Shown here: in pieces, positions 1 through 8,084 of the stretch
Layout of the letters: each line of letters opens with the position of its first letter
Position numbering within the stretch: position 1 is the first letter of the stretch
Assembly: GCF_017497985.1 (NCBI RefSeq)
Contig: NZ_JAGDFV010000009.1
Coordinates: forward strand, 50,736-114,735
Reading direction: 5' to 3'
Source: Meiothermus sp. CFH 77666
Lineage (GTDB): Bacteria > Deinococcota > Deinococci > Deinococcales > Thermaceae
DNA length: 64,000 nt
The notes under the pieces: generated by a model
Told to the model about the DNA's origin: nothing
Seen by the model: only the letters and a program-made list of their open reading frames with translations
Database searches by the model: none
Position numbers and translations under genes: made by a program

Positions 1-324
1 GCCCTAACCCGAGCCGCTTTGCAGGATCAGCTCCTGTCTATCTGGAACGCCACTTCGGAGGACGAGCTGCTGCGGGCGCTGTGGGGCGAGGAGCCCAAGA
101 CCATCCTGCTGGTCACCCACGACATTGACGAGGCCATTTACCTTTCCGACCGGGTGGTGGTTATGACCAACGGCCCTCGAGCCACGGTGGGAGAGGTGGT
201 GGCGGTGCCCTTACCCAGACCCCGCGAGCGTAAAAGGGTGCTGGAAGACCCACGCTACGTGGAAGTAAAGGAGCACCTGCTTTACCTTCTGACCGAGAAA
301 TACGGCCACAGAGAGGCTGCCTAG
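1..324 (+). CDS. Nitrate/sulfonate-type ABC transporter ATP-binding protein, C-terminal part
   Basis: The frame is open from the first base of the window, so the gene begins upstream; 107 residues remain. The segment after the Walker B region is visible: a D-loop-like ALTRAALQDQL, then the H-loop LLVTHDIDEAIYLSDRVVVM, followed by the short C-terminal tail typical of NrtC/NrtD/SsuB/TauB proteins. The known role of this family is to power uptake of nitrate, nitrite, sulfonates or taurine at the cytoplasmic membrane. Nitrite reductase genes follow only 12 bases downstream, so nitrate or nitrite is the likely substrate (inference). The Walker A part lies outside the window. Confidence 0.85.
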   Translation, partial: ALTRAALQDQLLSIWNATSEDELLRALWGEEPKTILLVTHDIDEAIYLSDRVVVMTNGPRATVGEVVAVPLPRPRERKRVLEDPRYVEVKEHLLYLLTEKYGHREAA

Positions 325-336
325 CGGAGGTAAGCC

Positions 337-2835
337 ATGACGAAGCGCCTGGTGATAATTGGCAACGGCATGGTAGGGCACAAGTTCATTGAGACCCTAT
401 GCAGCCAGCCCCATGACTTCACAATCACAACCTTTTGCGAGGAGCCGCACCTAGCCTACGACCGGGTACATCTGAGCCGATACTTCCAGAGCCCGCGTCC
501 GAATCTGGGCCTGGCCGACCCCGAAACCTACCGAGCCTGGGGGGTAAGGGTGATCCACGCTCGAGCCCAGGCCATTGACCGCACAAGGCGGGTGGTGGTT
601 GCTTCGGGCTGCGAGGTCGAATACGACCTGCTGGTGCTAGCTACGGGGTCTTATCCCTTTGTGCCCCCCATCGAGGGTCGGGAGCTGGAAGGTTGCTTTG
701 TCTACCGTACTTTAGACGACCTGGCCCGCCTTGAGGCTTACGCCGGTAAGGCCCGCACAGGGGTGGTGCTGGGCGGGGGCCTCCTGGGCCTCGAGGCCGC
801 CGGAGCCTTACAGGCCCTCGGGCTCAAAACCCACGTGGTGGAGCTGGCCCCCCGGCTCCTGCCGCAGCAGGTGGACGAACTGGGGGGCAAACACCTGTTT
901 CGTTATGTGAAAGCTCTGGGCATTGAGATACACCTGGGCAAGACCTCAAAGAGAATCCAGGGGCAGAAGGGGCGGGTGGTGGCCCTGGAATTTGCCGATG
1001 GTGGCGTACTCGAGACCGACCTGGTGGTTTTTGCAGCGGGCGTCCGGCCCCGCGACGAGCTGGCCCGTCAAGCAGGCCTGAGCATAGGGGAGCGGGGCGG
1101 GGTGGTTATTGACGATTATTGCCGCACTTCCGACCCTTATATCTACGCTATCGGGGAATGCGCCGCACACCGGGGCCGCACCTACGGCCTGGTGGGGCCA
1201 GGCTACCAGATGGCCCGCGTGCTGGCCGAGAGACTTCTAGGTAAAGAAAGCCGCTTTAGCGGGGCCGATACCTCTACCCGGTTAAAGCTCTTGGGCGCAG
1301 AGGTAGCCAGCTTCGGCGATGCCCAAGCTGAAAGCCCTGGCGCAACCGAAGTGCTTTACACCGACTTCGCTCGAGGTCTTTATAAAAAGTTGGTGTTCTC
1401 TGAGGAGGGGCGGCTTCTGGGAGGTATCCTGGTGGGCGATACCGCAGCCTACCCCACCCTGCATGGCCTCCTGGGGGAGCGCCTCGAGCAGCCCGAAAGC
1501 CTTTTGCTTCCCTCTAGCGCGGGCTCCGCCCCGCTGCCCGCCAAAGCCCAGGTGTGTAACTGCACCGGGGTAGCCCGGCAGCAGATCTGTGAGGCGGTTC
1601 GGGCGGGTGCACGCGACCTCGCGGCTCTCAAGCAAGCCACCCAGGCCGGAACCGGCTGTGGTGGTTGTGTACCGCTGCTCACCGAGATCCTGCAGCAGGA
1701 GCTAAAAGCTCTGGGCGAGGCCGTATGCCACCACATTTGCGAACACTTTCCCTATAGCCGGGCCGAACTCTTCGACATTGTGCGGGTGATGGGCTACCGC
1801 ACCTTCGAAGAGCTTTTACAGGGGCACGGCCGGGGACTGGGGTGCGAGGTCTGCAAGCCGGCGGTGGCCTCGATCCTGGCCTCGCTCCACAACGAATACA
1901 TTCTCAAGGACGAGCTCCTGCCCCTACAGGACACCAACGACCGCTTTCTGGCCAACCTCCAGCGCGACGGAACCTACTCAGTGGTGCCCCGTATTCCCGG
2001 TGGGGAGATTACCCCGGACAAGCTTATGGCCATCGCCTCGGTAGCCAAAAAGTACGGCCTGTACACCAAGATCACCGGTGGACAGCGCATCGACCTCTTC
2101 GGCGCTCATCTGCACCAGCTTCCGCAAATCTGGGCCGAGCTGGTGGCCGCAGGTTTTGAGTCGGGGCATGCTTACGGTAAGGCCCTGCGCACCGTCAAAA
2201 GCTGCGTGGGCGACACCTGGTGCCGCTACGGCGTTCAGGACTCGGTGGGCCTGGCCATCCGGTTGGAGAACCGCTACAAGGGTTTGCGGGCCCCTCACAA
2301 AATCAAAGCCGCGGTCTCGGGCTGCGTTCGCGAGTGCGCCGAGGCGCAGTCCAAGGACTTTGGCATCATTGCCACCGAGCGGGGCTGGAACCTGTATGTC
2401 TGCGGCAACGGCGGGATGAAACCCCGCCATGCTGATCTTCTAGCTGCGGATCTGGATGAGGAAACCCTTGTGCGTTACATCGATCGCTTCCTCATGTTCT
2501 ACATCCGTACCGCCGACCGACTGCAGCGCACCAGCGTCTGGCTGGAAAAGCTGGAGGGAGGAATCGAGTACCTAAGACAGGTCATCGTGGAGGACAAGTT
2601 GGGCATCGGCGGTGAACTCGAGGCCCAGATGGCACAGATCATAGCCAGCTACCAAGACGAGTGGGCCACCACCCTGCAAGACCCGGAAAAGCTCAAGCGA
2701 TTCCGCCACTTCGTCAACTCTGAGGAGCCCGACGAAAACATCGTACGGGTGGAGGTGAGGGGCCAGTACCGCCCGGCCTACGACTTTGAGCGACTAACGG
2801 CCTTGCCCATGAACCAGGGGGGTGCCCATGACTAA
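337..2835 (+). CDS. nirB: Nitrite reductase [NAD(P)H], large subunit
   Basis: This 832-residue protein has the full NirB architecture. There is an N-terminal FAD site (IIGNGMVGHKF) and an NAD(P)H site (GVVLGGGLLGLEAAG, near residue 145). A BFD-type [2Fe-2S] domain has C407 and C409 (VCNCTG) and a later GCGGC near 441-445. The C-terminal sulfite/nitrite reductase half carries the siroheme-[4Fe-4S] cysteines as C-x5-C near 623/629 and C-x3-C near 663/667. The enzyme reduces nitrite to ammonium in the cytoplasm for nitrogen assimilation. A GGAGGT ribosome binding site precedes the ATG. The gene follows a nitrate-type transporter gene and overlaps nirD. Confidence 0.97.
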   Translation: MTKRLVIIGNGMVGHKFIETLCSQPHDFTITTFCEEPHLAYDRVHLSRYFQSPRPNLGLADPETYRAWGVRVIHARAQAIDRTRRVVVASGCEVEYDLLVLATGSYPFVPPIEGRELEGCFVYRTLDDLARLEAYAGKARTGVVLGGGLLGLEAAGALQALGLKTHVVELAPRLLPQQVDELGGKHLFRYVKALGIEIHLGKTSKRIQGQKGRVVALEFADGGVLETDLVVFAAGVRPRDELARQAGLSIGERGGVVIDDYCRTSDPYIYAIGECAAHRGRTYGLVGPGYQMARVLAERLLGKESRFSGADTSTRLKLLGAEVASFGDAQAESPGATEVLYTDFARGLYKKLVFSEEGRLLGGILVGDTAAYPTLHGLLGERLEQPESLLLPSSAGSAPLPAKAQVCNCTGVARQQICEAVRAGARDLAALKQATQAGTGCGGCVPLLTEILQQELKALGEAVCHHICEHFPYSRAELFDIVRVMGYRTFEELLQGHGRGLGCEVCKPAVASILASLHNEYILKDELLPLQDTNDRFLANLQRDGTYSVVPRIPGGEITPDKLMAIASVAKKYGLYTKITGGQRIDLFGAHLHQLPQIWAELVAAGFESGHAYGKALRTVKSCVGDTWCRYGVQDSVGLAIRLENRYKGLRAPHKIKAAVSGCVRECAEAQSKDFGIIATERGWNLYVCGNGGMKPRHADLLAADLDEETLVRYIDRFLMFYIRTADRLQRTSVWLEKLEGGIEYLRQVIVEDKLGIGGELEAQMAQIIASYQDEWATTLQDPEKLKRFRHFVNSEEPDENIVRVEVRGQYRPAYDFERLTALPMNQGGAHD

Positions 2836-3175
2836 GGCCAACCGCTGCTGGAGGCACATCTGTCGCCTGGAGGAGATCCTCGAGGGCACCGGCGTGTGCG
2901 CCAAAGTAGAGGGCAGGCAGGTGGCCGTCTTTCGTCTGGAGGGGAAACTTTACGCCCTATCCAACTACGATCCCTTTACCAGGGCCAACGTCCTCAGCCG
3001 GGGTATCCTGGGCAACCGGGGCGAGCGGCGGTACGTGGCTTCTCCTCTGCTCAAACACCGCTTCGATTTAGAAACCGGGGAATGCCTAGACGATGCGCAG
3101 GTATGCATCCCCACCTATGCCGTTCGATGCGAACGGGGAGAAGTGTGGGTGGGCTTGCTGGGTAGAGAAAGATGA
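2828..3175 (+). CDS. nirD: Nitrite reductase small subunit (Rieske-like fold)
   Basis: This 115-residue NirD-type protein partners with NirB. It has the Rieske-fold pattern of the NirD family (a strand-rich core with YALSNYDPF and a SPLLKHRFDLETGECL stretch) but lacks the Cys-His pairs of true Rieske proteins, as is usual for NirD. I chose the ATG at 2828, which overlaps the nirB stop; a GTG two codons upstream is also possible. Its stop overlaps the next ATG, so nirB, nirD and the HemD-like gene are translationally coupled. Confidence 0.92.
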   Translation: MTKANRCWRHICRLEEILEGTGVCAKVEGRQVAVFRLEGKLYALSNYDPFTRANVLSRGILGNRGERRYVASPLLKHRFDLETGECLDDAQVCIPTYAVRCERGEVWVGLLGRER

Positions 3176-4023
3176 ACCGGTTCGCGGTAGAATCCACAGC
3201 GTCCAATCCGAAAGCCAGCGCCAGACCCTTGGAAGGGATGCGCGTTGCCTTGTGCGGCCCACGCCGGGCGGCCGACTTGGCCCTGATCCTGGAAAAGCAG
3301 GGGGCCCATGCCCTCCACCGGCCCACCGTAGAAACCGTACTGGCTTCGCCCGAGACCCTGCGGGCTCAGCTCGAAAAATTCGCTTGTGGGGGGGCCGACT
3401 GGGTCATCTTCACCACCGGAGCAGGAGTCGAAGAACTTCATCGCCAGGCCGAAGCCCTGGGGCTATGGGAAAGCGTCTACGCTCAGCTCAGGCAAAGCAA
3501 GCTGGCTCAACGCGGCTACAAGTCCAGCCGAGCCTTGCTTCAGCAGGGCTTACAGGCTGTGGCCTGGGACGAAGACGGCACCGTAGAAGGACTCATAGAA
3601 GCCCTCAAGGGGCATCCGCTAGCCGGCTCGAGGGTCTTCGTGCAGCTCTACGGCCAGCCAGCCCCTCGGCTGGTGCGCTTTTTGAGGGAACAAGGCGCCT
3701 GGGTGGAGGAATTAATGCCCTATCGGCACATCCCGGCCAGTGAGGCTGCCCTGGACACCCTCATCCGCGAGATTCTGGAAGGGGCGCTCGACGCCCTGGT
3801 GTTCACCAGCCAGCCCCAGGTAGAGTACCTGCTGGATCATGCGCAAAAGAGCGGTCAGCTCTGCCGGGTAAAAGCCGCCTTTGAGCGGGTCTGGGCCCTC
3901 GCCATCGGGCACATCACCGCAATTCCCCTGCAAAAAGCGGGCATTCGTTGCTTCTATCCCCGCGTTGAGCGCATGGGGGCTTTGGTCACAGAGTTTGCCC
4001 AGTTTATAGCGCAGCAAAAGTAG
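3172..4023 (+). CDS. hemD: Uroporphyrinogen III synthase (HemD family) linked to nirBD
   Basis: A 283-residue protein with the two-lobe HemD pattern. It resembles the structurally known Thermus thermophilus uroporphyrinogen III synthase from memory, including the LYGQPAPRLVRFL and ELMPYRHIP segments and the ALAIGHITA region. It would cyclise hydroxymethylbilane to uroporphyrinogen III, the branch point to siroheme. The ATG overlaps the nirD stop (ATGA), which ties it to nitrite reductase, a siroheme enzyme. A second, clearly different HemD sits in the heme operon at 6391-7062, so this copy is probably the siroheme-branch paralogue (inference). Confidence 0.85.
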   Translation: MNRFAVESTASNPKASARPLEGMRVALCGPRRAADLALILEKQGAHALHRPTVETVLASPETLRAQLEKFACGGADWVIFTTGAGVEELHRQAEALGLWESVYAQLRQSKLAQRGYKSSRALLQQGLQAVAWDEDGTVEGLIEALKGHPLAGSRVFVQLYGQPAPRLVRFLREQGAWVEELMPYRHIPASEAALDTLIREILEGALDALVFTSQPQVEYLLDHAQKSGQLCRVKAAFERVWALAIGHITAIPLQKAGIRCFYPRVERMGALVTEFAQFIAQQK

Positions 4024-4344
4024 GCATATTTCAGCAAATAACCTTCGGGTGAAGTTGGCAGAAACATTATCTGGGACGCAGTTTGTCACCCTCTTCTCCC
4101 TTGCATCAAACTGCAAACCCCTCAGGCCCATTTCTGAGATTCGCCTGAACTGAGGAAGTCTGCCTAAAGCAACAAGTCAGGCGCTCTTTTGAGGCCCACG
4201 ACAAGGTGCTTGGGCAGCGCCGAAGTTTTACAGGGTTTGTACTCCGGAAGCGCTAGGGTTCAAGGGTATTTCACGGAACCATCTATTCGAGTGACAGTTT
4301 TGTGACACTTTTATAAGTCTTGTGCAGTTGATAATCATTTGCAT
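4024..4344 (+). promoter_or_regulatory. Intergenic region upstream of hemA with candidate promoter and operators
   Basis: This 321-base stretch has no convincing gene. Its last 60 bases are AT-rich. They contain a direct repeat GTGACA at 4291 and 4302, one helical turn apart, and the sequence TGATAATCATTTGCATATGG, which includes a GATAAT -10-like hexamer (4330-4335). The hexamer lies about 9 bases before the hemA ATG, and no Shine-Dalgarno sequence is visible, suggesting a leaderless or near-leaderless transcript. AATCATT is also found upstream of hemH and resembles half of a Fur/PerR-type box; that reading is tentative. Confidence 0.4.
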
Positions 4345-5511
4345 ATGGAGCGATTGACGCTCATCGGGGTCTCGCAACGACGGGGGGGCAGCGCCGCCTT
4401 GCGGGCTTGGAACGCCTGGCTGCAAAGCCATCCTCACCTTCCTCCCGAGGTGGAGGAACGTGTGACGCTGCTGACCTGCAACCGCAGCGAGCTGATCCTG
4501 GCGCTGGCCGAGGGGGCAAGCCTCGAGCCCCTTCGGGCCCGCCTGATCCCCCCTCACCTGCCCCGCGGCTACGCCTTCGCCGGCGAGGCCGCCTTAGAAC
4601 ACCTCGCCCGGGTGGCGGCCTCGCTGGACTCGGTCAACCCCGGCGAGGGCCAGATCATGCAGCAGGTGCGGCAGGCCTTCGAGGCCGCCCGGGAAGCCGG
4701 CACGGTAGGCCCCATCACCGCCTTTGCCTTTCAGCAAGCCCTGAGGATCGGCAAAAGGGTACGCCGGGAGGTGGCCCTGGCCCCGGCGCGAACCTCGCTC
4801 TTCAGCCTGGCTCGCCCGGTTCTGGAAGACCTCCTGCCCCGGCCTGCCCGGGTAGCGGTGGTGGGCGTGGGGAAGATGGGTACCCTGGCGGCCCGAAGCC
4901 TGGCCGCTTTGGAGGGCGTAGAGCTCTGGCTGGTCAACCGAAGCCTGGGGAAAGCCCAAGCGCTGGCGGAAGCCCTGGGGGCGAGGGCCATGGGGTTGGA
5001 GGTCTTTTTAGAACGCCCCCCCTCGCTGGACGCGCTGGTCGCGGCCACGCCGGTGGCTGGTCTGTTCGGCTTTTCCTTCTTTCGGCAGCAGCCCAGGCTC
5101 AGAGCAGTGGTCGATCTGGGCCTGCCGCCAAACGTCGTGCCGGAAGCGGTCGGCAAGGCGAGACTTCTTGATCTGGACTACCTGGAGCGGCTGGGCAACG
5201 AACGCCGCGCACGTCTGCAGGCCGATCTGGCCCGCGCGGAGGCGATCGTGTTGCAGGAGGTCGAGGGGGTGGTGGCGGAGTGGGCCGAGCGAAGCATCGG
5301 CCCGGCTATCGCCCGGATGCGGGAGCTTTACCGCCTGACCCTAAGGGAATTGGTGGGTGAACGCGTAGAGCCAGAACTCTTAGAGCGGCTGGCCCACCGC
5401 TTCGCCCACCTACCTGCCAAGGGCCTGCGCGGCCTGCTTCGGCAGCACGGCGTCGAGGCCGCCCTGGCTTTCTTGCAGGAGGCCGGGCTTCTGGAGGTGG
5501 AGCGTGACTAG
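4345..5511 (+). CDS. hemA: Glutamyl-tRNA reductase
   Basis: This 388-residue enzyme reduces glutamyl-tRNA to glutamate-1-semialdehyde, the first committed step of C5-pathway heme synthesis. The catalytic cysteine is C45 in the conserved TLLTCNRSE motif; the family motif GEGQIMQQVRQAFE and the NADPH-binding segment VAVVGVGKMG follow. I chose the ATG at 4345 over a TTG two codons earlier because hemA proteins begin just before the LTLIGVSQR strand. It opens the hemA-hemC-hemD-hemB run and overlaps hemC by 8 bases. Confidence 0.97.
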   Translation: MERLTLIGVSQRRGGSAALRAWNAWLQSHPHLPPEVEERVTLLTCNRSELILALAEGASLEPLRARLIPPHLPRGYAFAGEAALEHLARVAASLDSVNPGEGQIMQQVRQAFEAAREAGTVGPITAFAFQQALRIGKRVRREVALAPARTSLFSLARPVLEDLLPRPARVAVVGVGKMGTLAARSLAALEGVELWLVNRSLGKAQALAEALGARAMGLEVFLERPPSLDALVAATPVAGLFGFSFFRQQPRLRAVVDLGLPPNVVPEAVGKARLLDLDYLERLGNERRARLQADLARAEAIVLQEVEGVVAEWAERSIGPAIARMRELYRLTLRELVGERVEPELLERLAHRFAHLPAKGLRGLLRQHGVEAALAFLQEAGLLEVERD

Positions 5512-6406
5512 GGTGCGGCTCGCCACCCGCGGCAGCCGGCTGGCCCTGGAGCAAACCGGCTGGGTAAGGGCTGGTCTGGAGGCTCTAGGCGCTGTGGCGG
5601 AGCTGGTGGTGGTAGAGACCCAAGGCGACCGCGAGCAGCGCCCCTTCGCCCAGATGCAAGGCCAGGGCTTCTTCACCAAGGCGGTGCAGGAGGCTGTGCT
5701 GGAGGGCCGGGCCGACCTGGCGGTGCACTCTTACAAAGACCTGCCCAGCGCCCGGCCCATGGGGCTCGAGATAGTCGCTGTGCCTCCCCGCGAAGACCCC
5801 CGCGATCTCATTCTGGCCCGGCCTGAAGCGGTGGACGAAAAGGCGGCCCACCTGCCCCTCTGCCGGGGCGCTCGGGTGGGCAGCAGCGCGGTGCGCCGCC
5901 AGGCCCAGCTCCGCCACCTGCGCCCCGACCTGAGGCCGCAAGAACTCCGCGGCAACGTACCCACCCGTCTCGAGAAGCTGGCTAGAGGCGAGTACGAGGC
6001 GGTACTTCTGGCCTACGCCGGGGTAAGGCGGCTGGGGGCGGACTTAAGTTCCTTTTACGCCGCGGCGCTCCCGCCTACGCTGCTGGTGCCGGCCCCGGCT
6101 CAGGGGGCGTTGGCCCTGGAATGCCGGGAAGGCGACCTGGAGCTGAAAGCCCTGGTGAAGCACCTCGACGACCCCAAAACCCGCCGAACCGTAGCCGCCG
6201 AGCGGGGCCTGATGGCCCGGCTGGCCGGAGGGTGTCAGCTCGCCCTAGGGGCCTACGCGGAAGAGGGCCCGCAAGGCCTAGAACTTCTTGCCTGGTACAA
6301 AGGGCGGATCTACCGCGCAATCGGCCAGAACCCCGAGGCGGTGGCCGAGGGGGTCTTCCAGCAAATCTGCGCCGAGCACCCGGAGGTGGTATGGTCATCG
6401 CCCTGA
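5504..6406 (+). CDS. hemC: Porphobilinogen deaminase (hydroxymethylbilane synthase)
   Basis: This 300-residue enzyme joins four porphobilinogens into hydroxymethylbilane. The N-terminal RLATRGSRLAL motif, the ELRGNVPTRLEKL segment and the dipyrromethane cofactor cysteine (about C244, in AGGCQLALGAY) are all present. The start is a GTG inside the 3' end of hemA, and the stop lies inside hemD. These overlaps suggest coupled translation of consecutive enzymes of the same pathway. Confidence 0.97.
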   Translation: MTRVRLATRGSRLALEQTGWVRAGLEALGAVAELVVVETQGDREQRPFAQMQGQGFFTKAVQEAVLEGRADLAVHSYKDLPSARPMGLEIVAVPPREDPRDLILARPEAVDEKAAHLPLCRGARVGSSAVRRQAQLRHLRPDLRPQELRGNVPTRLEKLARGEYEAVLLAYAGVRRLGADLSSFYAAALPPTLLVPAPAQGALALECREGDLELKALVKHLDDPKTRRTVAAERGLMARLAGGCQLALGAYAEEGPQGLELLAWYKGRIYRAIGQNPEAVAEGVFQQICAEHPEVVWSSP

Positions 6407-7062
6407 CCCAGTCGGAAGGCCGTCTAGCCGGCCTGGCAGAGGCCCTGGAGGTTCTCGGCCTGAGGGTACTCCGGGTTCCCCTGATCGAGACCCGCACCTT
6501 AAAGGCCGATCTCTCACCCTTGCTGGACTGCCGGATATGGCTTTTTACCAGTCCGGCCGCGGTGCAGGGAGTATTGGACAACGGCGGGCAACTTGGGGGG
6601 CGCTTCTTAGGTGCGGTGGGCCCGGCCACCCAGCAGGCCCTAGAAGCGGCAGGTGGAAAGGTAGCGCTGGTGGCGCCGGAGGCAAGCGCCGAGGGTCTGG
6701 CGGAGGCCTTCTTGCATGCCCGCCCCTTCGGTTTTGTGGGCCTGCCCCAGGGCAACCGGGCCCGGCCGGTGCTGGCCCAGCGCCTAAGGGCAGCGGGCTA
6801 CACGGTAAGGAGCATCCCGGTCTACGAGACTCAGGGCCGAGCCTGGCCCGAAGAACTCTCCCCCCCCGACCTGGTGTTGCTGGCCAGCCCTTCAGCGGTG
6901 GAAGCCCTGCCCCCAGAGATTGGCCAGAAGTCCCGCCTGCTGGCCCTGGGCCCCACCACCGCGGCAGCCCTGCGCCAGCGAGGCTTCCCCTACACCCTTC
7001 TACCCCAGCCCAGCGCGAAGGCCGTGCTGGAGACCATCCGAGGTATGAGATGCTCGAGCTGA
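6391..7062 (+). CDS. hemD: Uroporphyrinogen III synthase in the heme operon
   Basis: A 223-residue HemD-family protein encoded between hemC and hemB, overlapping both. Visible family features are the N-terminal IALTQSEGRLAGLAEAL, the central FTSPAAVQGVL and VGLPQGNRARPVLAQRL, and the C-terminal LLASPSAVEAL followed by ALGPTTAAALRQRG. I chose the ATG at 6391, within the end of hemC, because it begins the conserved first strand; longer frames upstream are a shadow of hemC. It is more divergent than the nirBD-linked copy, as HemD proteins usually are. Its place in the operon argues that it serves heme synthesis. Confidence 0.9.
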   Translation: MVIALTQSEGRLAGLAEALEVLGLRVLRVPLIETRTLKADLSPLLDCRIWLFTSPAAVQGVLDNGGQLGGRFLGAVGPATQQALEAAGGKVALVAPEASAEGLAEAFLHARPFGFVGLPQGNRARPVLAQRLRAAGYTVRSIPVYETQGRAWPEELSPPDLVLLASPSAVEALPPEIGQKSRLLALGPTTAAALRQRGFPYTLLPQPSAKAVLETIRGMRCSS

Positions 7063-8075
7063 AGAAACCCAAGACCCCCCTCCAGAACCTCTCCTCTAGA
7101 CCCCGCCGCCTGCGCCAAAGCGCCGCGCTGCGCGAGAGCGTGGCCGAGACCCACCTGCGCCCTGCCGACTTCATTGCCCCCTTTTTTGTCATGCCCGGCC
7201 GGGGCCCTGCCGAGCCTGTCGCAGCCCTGCCCGGCGTGAGCCGACTATGCGTGGACGACTTCCTGCGCGAAGCGGAAAGAGCGCTGCGCCTTGGGGTGCG
7301 CTCGTTTCTTCTATTCGGCGTTCTACCGGAGGAAGCCAAAGATCCCCTGGGCGCCTCGAGCGCCGACCCCGAGGGCCCTGTGCCCAGGGCTCTGCGGGCG
7401 GCCCGCAAGGCTTTTGGCGAAGAGGTGGTGCTTTATACCGATGTCTGTCTTTGCGCCCACACCACCCACGGCCACTGCGGCGTGATAATGGAGACTCCCC
7501 GTGGGCCGCGCATTGACAACGATCTAAGCCTCCAACGGCTAGCCGCCATGGCCCTCGCCCACGCCGAGGCCGGAGCCGACTTCGTGGCGCCCTCCGACAT
7601 GATGGACGGCCGGGTGGCCTACATCCGCAGGGCACTTGATCAGGCCGGGCACACTGAGGTGGGCATCCTCTCCTACGCCGTAAAGTACGCCAGCGCCTTC
7701 TATGGCCCCTTCCGCGAGGCGGCCAAGAGCGCCCCCAGTTTCGGCGACCGCCAGAGCTATCAAATGGATCCGCGCAATGCCCGCGAGGCTTTGAAGGAAG
7801 CCCACCTAGACGAAGCCGAAGGCGCCGATATGCTCATGGTCAAGCCTGCCTTGGCTTACCTTGACGTACTGGCCCGTCTACGGCCCACCACTACCCTCCC
7901 TCTGGTGGCCTACAACGTGAGTGGGGAGTACGCCATGCTCAAAGCGGCGGCGCGGGCCGGGGCGCTGGACGAAGCGCGCGCGGTGCGAGAAGTGCTTTTT
8001 GCCCTCAAGCGGGCCGGAGCCGACCTGATCGTGAGCTACCACGCCCTGGAGGCTCTGGCCTCGGGCTGGCTATAG
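7050..8075 (+). CDS. hemB: Delta-aminolevulinic acid dehydratase (porphobilinogen synthase)
   Basis: This 341-residue enzyme condenses two aminolevulinates to porphobilinogen. The two Schiff-base lysines are K212 (AVKYASAFYGPF) and K265 (MVKPALAYLD). The metal site has cysteines C133, C135 and C143 in DVCLCAHTTHGHCG, the zinc-type arrangement. The ATG lies inside the last codons of hemD, and the gene is followed after 9 bases by a sensor kinase gene, so the regulator genes seem to be part of the heme transcript. Confidence 0.97.
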   Translation: MLELKKPKTPLQNLSSRPRRLRQSAALRESVAETHLRPADFIAPFFVMPGRGPAEPVAALPGVSRLCVDDFLREAERALRLGVRSFLLFGVLPEEAKDPLGASSADPEGPVPRALRAARKAFGEEVVLYTDVCLCAHTTHGHCGVIMETPRGPRIDNDLSLQRLAAMALAHAEAGADFVAPSDMMDGRVAYIRRALDQAGHTEVGILSYAVKYASAFYGPFREAAKSAPSFGDRQSYQMDPRNAREALKEAHLDEAEGADMLMVKPALAYLDVLARLRPTTTLPLVAYNVSGEYAMLKAAARAGALDEARAVREVLFALKRAGADLIVSYHALEALASGWL

Positions 8076-8084
8076 GAGGTGGGG

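Noticed and set aside
6121..6390. Longer upstream start for the hemD at 6391
   Set aside because: The extra 90 codons are a shadow of hemC (Arg/Pro/Gly-rich), and the ATG at 6391 begins the conserved HemD strand.
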